NCBI GenBank assembly: GCA_026393985.1
Contig: JAPKZB010000041.1
Location: 1-55,793 of the forward strand
Length of the DNA stretch: 55,793 bases
Reading direction: 5' to 3'
From: Acidobacteriota bacterium
GTDB taxonomy: Bacteria > Acidobacteriota > Terriglobia > Bryobacterales > Bryobacteraceae
The position numbers and the translations under genes were made by a program. This document shows, one piece after another, positions 50,784-55,793 of this stretch (position 1 is the stretch's first letter; each line of letters begins with the position of its first letter). Under the pieces are notes generated by a model. That model did not search any database, was not told where the DNA came from, and was given only the letters and a program-made list of their open reading frames with translations.

Positions 50784-52313
50784 TCAGGGCGCGAGAGCGG
50801 CGAGGCGGGCGCGGGCCTCCGAGAGGTCGGGCTGCAGGCGGATCGCTTCGCGGAGCGCGGCGGCGGCGGCCGTGCGGTCGCCGCGGGCGGCGTGGGTTAC
50901 GCCGAGGTTGAACCAGACGAGGGCGTTGTCCGGGTGGGCGCGGCGGGCGCGGTCGAGCAGCGCGAGGGCGCCGGGATAGTCGCCGATCGAGGCCTTGGCG
51001 ACCGAAAGCGTGTTCAGCGCACCGGCGTGATGGGGATCGAGAGCGAGCGCCTTTTCGAGCACCGGCAGGGCCTCTTGGCGGCGCCCGAGGCGGAAGAGCG
51101 CATTGCCGAGCGCCGCCAGGGTGGCGACGTCTGTAGGATCCCGCTGCAGATGCCGACGATACAGTTCGGGCACGGCTGGGGTGAGCGGGCCGACATTGGC
51201 GATGGCCAGAGAAAGATCATCGGCGGGGGTATAAAAGGGGATGACTTTGCCGCGGTAGGGCGTATGGTCCTCGGCGGACGGGTTGGTGAAGCGGGGCTGG
51301 CGCTGGATCCGATGGTCGGTGACGGTGACGTGGATGGCGTCCGCGGGGCGGCGCTTGGGCATGTGGCAGCCGGCGCAGTGTGCGGCGGGTTGGCGGGCGT
51401 GCTCGGTTTGATGGCAGTTGGCGCAGGCGGGGCGGGTCTGGGCGGAGTGGGGATCGTGACAGGTGGTGCAGGTGAGGGCGCCGGGGGACTTTTGGAAACA
51501 GGCCGATTGCAGGAGCCGGTAGCCGGCGTGGTTGACTTCAAAGCGGGGGGCGGGCGGGTCGGCGCGGTCGAAGAGCATCTTGTAGGCGGCGAGGGGTTCG
51601 CCGGGCCGGAAGGAGAAGACGCCGCGGCCGGCCTGGAGCAGGGAGTCGGGGATGCCGCTCGAGGCGGTCTGGAGGTGGCACTGGAGGCAGAGGTCGAGCT
51701 GGCGGGCCGGGGTGAGGCGGGCGGGATTGAGGATGGTGCCGCGCTCCGGCTGGCGGAGGTGGGCCTGGGCGTCGCCGTGGCAGCGGGCGCAGTCGATGCT
51801 GCGCGGGGCGGCGGAGGGGGAGTCGGGGTAAGCCGCGTGGCAGAAAAGACAGGTGGGCGAAACTTCGCGGCGCATGTCGGGATGGTCGGGCCGGTCGAAG
51901 CCGGGAGACATGGCGTAGCCGTTGCGGCTGGTGTACCAGGAGAGCGGAAGCTCGAGGAGCGGCCCGGCGGGGGAGCGATGGAGGAACGTGACGGCGTGGT
52001 TGCCGGAGCCGATGGCGAGGTCGATCGACTTTTCAACGACCTGGATGGGACGCCCGGCGGGGTCGAGTTGGTAGCGGCGCAGGCGGCTGCCGTCGACGCT
52101 GTAGTGGCGGTTGGAAAGGCGGTGGTAGAAGGTCGCGGGCGGGGTGAGAGGACGCGGCTGAATGGAGCGGCCCATGCCGGTTTTCTCGTAGGCGGCGGTG
52201 ATGGCGGCGTGGCAGGGGCGGCAGGTTTCCGGGGAGGCAAGACCCGGGGCGGCGGCGAGCAGCAGTGCTGCCGCGGCCCCGAGCCAGGCGGGATTAGAAC
52301 TGCAGGCGGGCAC
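50784..52313 (-). CDS. heptaheme c-type cytochrome with C-terminal TPR repeats
   Basis: The start is taken as GTG at 52313 (a TTG at 52316 is possible), giving 509 residues. It lies inside the 3' end of the upstream receptor gene, overlapping it by about 20 nt. A signal peptide (WLGAAAALLLAAAPGLAS) is followed by seven CXXCH sites: CRPCH, CLFCH, CARCH, CLQCH, CTTCH, CANCH and CAGCH. Residues about 390-505 are TPR repeats (VATLAALGNALFRLGRRQEA, then HHAGALNTLSVAKASIGDYP and ALVWFNLGVTHAARGDRTAA). It should act in periplasmic electron transfer. The coupling to a TonB receptor is unusual. A truncated relative lies at 11854-12405. Confidence 0.9.
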   Translation of the reverse strand: MPACSSNPAWLGAAAALLLAAAPGLASPETCRPCHAAITAAYEKTGMGRSIQPRPLTPPATFYHRLSNRHYSVDGSRLRRYQLDPAGRPIQVVEKSIDLAIGSGNHAVTFLHRSPAGPLLELPLSWYTSRNGYAMSPGFDRPDHPDMRREVSPTCLFCHAAYPDSPSAAPRSIDCARCHGDAQAHLRQPERGTILNPARLTPARQLDLCLQCHLQTASSGIPDSLLQAGRGVFSFRPGEPLAAYKMLFDRADPPAPRFEVNHAGYRLLQSACFQKSPGALTCTTCHDPHSAQTRPACANCHQTEHARQPAAHCAGCHMPKRRPADAIHVTVTDHRIQRQPRFTNPSAEDHTPYRGKVIPFYTPADDLSLAIANVGPLTPAVPELYRRHLQRDPTDVATLAALGNALFRLGRRQEALPVLEKALALDPHHAGALNTLSVAKASIGDYPGALALLDRARRAHPDNALVWFNLGVTHAARGDRTAAAAALREAIRLQPDLSEARARLAALAP

Positions 52314-55300
52314 CAAGCATCATGCTACGCGGGTCGCGGGCGGAAGTCACGCGCCCGAACGTGGACGGGGTAGTGAAGACGGTGCCGACGCCGCCGAACT
52401 GGGTATGGTTGAAAAAGTTATAGGCTTCGGCGCGCAGTTCGAAGCGGACCTTTTCGGCGAGCTGGAAGTACTTCATGAAGGTCATGTCGAACTGGTTCCA
52501 CCCCGGTCCGGAGAGGATGTTGCGGGCGACCGGGGAGAAGGTGCCGAGCGTGGGTTCTGAGTAGACCGATGGATTGAACCACTGGGTGACGGTGCGCTGG
52601 CCGCGCCCGAGGAACGGGGTGCCGGAGGCGAAGGGGCGTTGCCGGGTGGCGGAGCCGACCCCGGCGTTGTCGCGGCCGAGTTCGGGGCTGATGGGCAGGC
52701 CGGTGCGGACGGTGTAGATGGTGGAAACCTGCCAGCCGCCGAGGGTGCGGCCCAGGATATCCTTGCGGCCGCGGAGGAAGGGGATATCCCAGACGAGGCT
52801 GCCGATGAAGTTATGGTTGGCGTCGAAGGAGGCGCGGGCGCGTTCACCGGAGGCATCGCGGGTGTTGGGATAGAAGCCGTAGATGCCAGCGGTGTAGTCG
52901 GCGTTGTCGATGGCTTTCGACCACGTGTAGGCGGTCTGGAACATGAGGCCCTTGGTGAAATTCCGGTTCAGGCCGACCTGGAGGCCGTGATAGTTGGAGG
53001 CGTAGCTTTGCTCGCGGTGGTTGATGACGGCCCAGCCGAGGTAGGGCCGGACGGTGTTGGGGTTGAGGCGGCCCTGAGCGATGAGGGGGTTCGGCAGCGG
53101 CTGGTTAAGATCCTGCGTGCGCATGAAGTGGACGCCGCGGGTGCCGGTGTAGCCGACTTCGAGCACCGTATTCTGCCCGAAGCCATGCTGGATGTTCAGG
53201 TTCCACTGCTGGGTGTTCGGAGTGAGTTGGTTGGTGTCGATCGAGCCGAGGGTGATGGGCAGGTCGAAGTTCCGCGCGGTGCCGCCGCCGGGGTTGGACA
53301 GCAGCGTATTGTCGATCGTCAGCAGTTCCGAGAAGGGCGGGTTGCCGGACATGAGGATAAAGGCGCCGAGGATTTCGCGGGAGAAGAACAGGCCGTAGCC
53401 ACCGCGGATGGCCGTGCGTCCGTTGCCGAACAGGTCATAGGCGAAGCTGAAGCGGGGGGCGAAGTTTTTCTTCGAAGACCGCCAGTAGCTGGTCGGGTTG
53501 ACGAGTCCGTTGAAGCGGTTTCCAGAGCCCCGTAGGACTTGGCCGGCGGCGTTGACCGTGACCGCTTGGGCGGGGTTATAAGCGCTGGGGACAAAGACAC
53601 GAAAGCGATCGTCGGGTTCGTGGGCCGGGGGGAAGTAGGAGTAGCGGAGGCCGAAGTTGAGGGTCAACTTCCGGGAGGCTTTCCAGGAGTCGTCGATGAA
53701 GGTTTCAAACGAGTTGCGGCGGTTGTCGTTGAAGGCGACGGTGTCGGTTTCGTTGTAGTTGGCGGCGCGGCCGAGCAGGAGGTCGGCATAGGCATCGCCG
53801 CCGCTGGCGGCGCCGGGCTGGCGGGTGAAGCGGCCGTCGAAGCTGAAGGCGCCAAAAACGTTGGTGTTGGTGGGTTCGAACTTGATTTCGTAGGAGTAGT
53901 TGAAGCCGGTCTTAATGGTGTGGGCGCCGCGAATCCAGGTGAAGTTGTTGCGGAATTCGTAGATGGTCTGGTAGTTGCTCCAGGGAGCGCCCGGGGCGAC
54001 GGCGGCGTAGCCGGTGAGCGAGATGGTGGGCACGCGGTCCGGGACTTTGGATAAGTTGAGGCTCGAGAGCGGGTAGGTCTTCTCGTTATCGGCGAACAGC
54101 TGCGGGATGTTGATGCCCCAGGTGGCGCCGCTCAGGTCGGGCGGAAACTGTTTGATGCGGTTGTGGGAGCGGACCCAGTTAAAGTCCATGATGAGCGTGG
54201 GGGAGAAGGTGGCGTTGTAGTTCACCGTCATGTTGCGGGCCGGGGTCTCATTCTGCTGGCGAAGGAACTCAAAGCCGGAGGAGGTGGCGAAGTTGTTGAG
54301 GCGGAACTCCGGGGTGTAGCGCCACATGAGGCGGTGACTCGAATTGAAGTTGTGGTCGATGCGGTAGTTTTCTTCGTCGGTGTCGTCTCGGCGGCTTTGG
54401 AGGGCGAACCAGTTGCGGCCGGCGGTATCGGAGAAGTTGGAGGCCGGATACATGCGGGAGTAGCCGCGGGCGTTCGCGTCGATACGGTTAGCGGGGATGA
54501 TGTTGCCGGGGAAGGGAAGACCGGTGACGGGGTCGAACAGCGGGCGGCCGGTGGCGGAGAAGTCGCCGCGCTTGGCCGCTTCGGTGGGGACGATGCCGAA
54601 GAACTCCTGGCGCTGCCGTTCTTTGATCCATCCCATCAGGGCGAAGAAGAAAGTTTTGTTGCGCCCGTTGTAGAGCTTGCCTAGCACGACGGGGCCGCCG
54701 ACGGTGAAGCCGTAGTCGTTGCCGCGGAAGGCCGGGCGGGTAGGCAGGAAGTAGTTTCGGGCGTTGAATTTATCGTTCCGGTGGAAGTAATAGGCCGAGC
54801 CGTGGAGCTCGTTGGTGCCGCCCTTGGTGATGACGTTGAACTGCGATCCGCCGCCAACACCGAACTCGGCGGAGTAGTTCCCGCGAATGGCGCGGAACTC
54901 GGCAACGCTTTCGATGTTGGGGGCGAGCGGGGTGCTCCAGTTGCCGCCGGTGTCGACGTTGTAGCCGCCGTCGAGGAGCCAGGCGTTATGGGTGGGGCGG
55001 ATTCCGTTGACGGCGGAGTTGTTAGCGCGGCGGTCGTAGGGGGTGGTGGAAACGACGCCGGGCATGAGCTGGGCGAAGGGGATGACGTTGCGCCCGCGGG
55101 AGGGGAGCTGCACCATGTCCTTGCCGTCGAGGAGCTGGGAGGTGGCGCCGGAGGAGGTGTTGACGGTAACGGCGGTGGCTTCGACGGTGACCTGGTCGGC
55201 GATCTGACCGACCTCCATGGAGAAGACAACGCGGCGATTATCGTTCACGCGCAGGAGAATGTCGTTGACGAGGGATTTCTTGAAGCCGTTCGCTTCGGCG

Positions 55301-55536
55301 GTGATCGAATAGGTGCCGATCGGCAGCAGCGGTAGCGAGAAGTTACCCGATTCGTCCGTGGTGGTCTGGCGGGTAAGTCCGGTCCCGGCGTTCGTGACAC
55401 GGATCGTAGCGCCCGGGATAACGGCGGAAGTGGAGTCCTGCACCACTCCGTAGACACCGGCGGTGACCTCTTGAGCCAGCGCAAAAGAACAGAACACGAA
55501 GCCGGCGAAAACGGCCTGCAGTGCGAGACGCATCAT
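52294..55536 (-). CDS. TonB-dependent receptor, Oar-like (fourth of four)
   Basis: The ATG at 55536 (or the adjacent one at 55533) follows GGGAGGA and begins the signal MMRLALQAVFAGFVFCSFAL; the product is about 1080 residues. The regulatory-like domain has VYGVVQDSTSAVIPGATIRV. The plug has DMVQLPSRGRNVIPFAQLMP and FNVITKGGTNELHGSAYYF. The barrel ends in GARLQF, a few residues after MMLGARL. It is followed without a gap by the heptaheme cytochrome. The IS4-like remnant lies upstream, in the likely promoter direction, about 105 nt from the start. Confidence 0.93.
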   Translation of the reverse strand: MMRLALQAVFAGFVFCSFALAQEVTAGVYGVVQDSTSAVIPGATIRVTNAGTGLTRQTTTDESGNFSLPLLPIGTYSITAEANGFKKSLVNDILLRVNDNRRVVFSMEVGQIADQVTVEATAVTVNTSSGATSQLLDGKDMVQLPSRGRNVIPFAQLMPGVVSTTPYDRRANNSAVNGIRPTHNAWLLDGGYNVDTGGNWSTPLAPNIESVAEFRAIRGNYSAEFGVGGGSQFNVITKGGTNELHGSAYYFHRNDKFNARNYFLPTRPAFRGNDYGFTVGGPVVLGKLYNGRNKTFFFALMGWIKERQRQEFFGIVPTEAAKRGDFSATGRPLFDPVTGLPFPGNIIPANRIDANARGYSRMYPASNFSDTAGRNWFALQSRRDDTDEENYRIDHNFNSSHRLMWRYTPEFRLNNFATSSGFEFLRQQNETPARNMTVNYNATFSPTLIMDFNWVRSHNRIKQFPPDLSGATWGINIPQLFADNEKTYPLSSLNLSKVPDRVPTISLTGYAAVAPGAPWSNYQTIYEFRNNFTWIRGAHTIKTGFNYSYEIKFEPTNTNVFGAFSFDGRFTRQPGAASGGDAYADLLLGRAANYNETDTVAFNDNRRNSFETFIDDSWKASRKLTLNFGLRYSYFPPAHEPDDRFRVFVPSAYNPAQAVTVNAAGQVLRGSGNRFNGLVNPTSYWRSSKKNFAPRFSFAYDLFGNGRTAIRGGYGLFFSREILGAFILMSGNPPFSELLTIDNTLLSNPGGGTARNFDLPITLGSIDTNQLTPNTQQWNLNIQHGFGQNTVLEVGYTGTRGVHFMRTQDLNQPLPNPLIAQGRLNPNTVRPYLGWAVINHREQSYASNYHGLQVGLNRNFTKGLMFQTAYTWSKAIDNADYTAGIYGFYPNTRDASGERARASFDANHNFIGSLVWDIPFLRGRKDILGRTLGGWQVSTIYTVRTGLPISPELGRDNAGVGSATRQRPFASGTPFLGRGQRTVTQWFNPSVYSEPTLGTFSPVARNILSGPGWNQFDMTFMKYFQLAEKVRFELRAEAYNFFNHTQFGGVGTVFTTPSTFGRVTSARDPRSMMLGARLQF

Positions 55537-55641
55537 ACATCCTCCCAGAGTCGATAAGTTGGTCAGAACAACAGGGAATCTGCGCGCCGCCAGCAACGTG
55601 GCCAGCTGCGGCTATGGTTAGGTAGTATCACTAGTGTACGG

Positions 55642-55793
55642 TTAAAAGTCGGATAGAATCAACTGCTTGGGGTTTTCATTGGTCAGGTCTTGGGAGTCGA
55701 TATCTTCAAAGGCCCGTAAAATGGGCATTTTCTCGAAAAGCGTGAGACTCAGAATCTGTAGAAAGCCGTAGAGCGAGGATTTGATCGCTAGCC
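55642..55793 (-). CDS. IS4-like transposase, C-terminal part (runs off the window)
   Basis: Reading the minus strand from the window edge gives an open frame of 49 codons before the TAA at 55642-55644, too short for most gene callers. The peptide contains SLYGFLQILSLTLFEKMPIL and ends KQLILSDF, which I recognise as the usual C-terminus of a group of IS4-family transposases. The N-terminal majority lies beyond the window, so whether the gene is intact is unknown. No terminal inverted repeat could be fixed in 55600-55641. Confidence 0.75.
   Translation of the reverse strand, partial: LAIKSSLYGFLQILSLTLFEKMPILRAFEDIDSQDLTNENPKQLILSDF

Noticed and set aside
1-55793. tRNA or rRNA genes
   Set aside because: I saw no cloverleaf with conserved GTTCRA-type T-loop and no rRNA-like stretch by eye. 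A dedicated scan was not possible.

Overview
The window looks like chromosomal DNA of a GC-rich soil Acidobacteriota, most likely of the Bryobacterales/Solibacter type. The evidence is the gene content: four very long Oar-like TonB-dependent receptors with an N-terminal carboxypeptidase-regulatory-like domain, two PSD1 (cytochrome c / DUF1549 / DUF1553) plus DUF1501 gene pairs, a DUF6807 (PmoA-like) protein, a membrane regulator with an acidobacterial winged-helix-like N-terminus, and a PQQ dehydrogenase of the soil type. This assignment rests on recognition of families, not on a search. Both edges carry insertion-sequence remnants: a broken IS110-family transposase on the left (about 1-1500) and the C-terminus of an IS4-like transposase at the right border (55642-55793, minus strand).

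Layout, left to right. 1864-9114 (minus): a TonB-dependent receptor, and a two-gene unit of a LysM-like/peptidoglycan-binding protein followed 3 nt later by a 1096-residue protein I do not recognise. 9196-11723 (plus): a diheme cytochrome c translationally coupled to a PQQ dehydrogenase with an Asp-Tyr-Asp signature like that of lanthanide-dependent enzymes. 11730-13085: a decayed stretch with two truncated head-to-head genes and a 15-bp minisatellite. 13086-14018: a DedA-rhodanese fusion. 14097-18413: a small accessory segment with a phage-tail-like protein (63-bp repeats, broken by a frameshift) and an overlapping pair of a Schlafen/AlbA_2 ATP-binding protein and a degenerate ParA-like ATPase.

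18667-28785 (minus) is a tightly packed seven-gene unit: membrane regulator, PSD1, DUF1501, amidohydrolase, TIM-barrel isomerase, sulfatase and MFS transporter. Most junctions overlap by 1-4 nt. It diverges from 28892-32132 (plus), with two exported Gfo/Idh/MocA oxidoreductases and a DUF6807 protein. 32122-34030 (minus) has an NHL beta-propeller and an IclR regulator, diverging from 34057-37940 (plus), a beta-hydroxyacid dehydrogenase coupled to a second TonB receptor.

38108-50767 is a third catabolic locus: a GntR/FCD regulator facing a palindromic GATATATC pair, then a TonB receptor, a GMC oxidoreductase with a Cys cluster, its small subunit, a DJ-1/PfpI protein, a TIM-barrel isomerase, PSD1 and DUF1501. 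50784-55536 (minus) is a fourth TonB receptor overlapping a heptaheme cytochrome with TPRs. Taken together, most of the window reads as several regulator-receptor-periplasmic enzyme modules for taking up and oxidising plant- or microbe-derived compounds. The substrates cannot be read from sequence alone.
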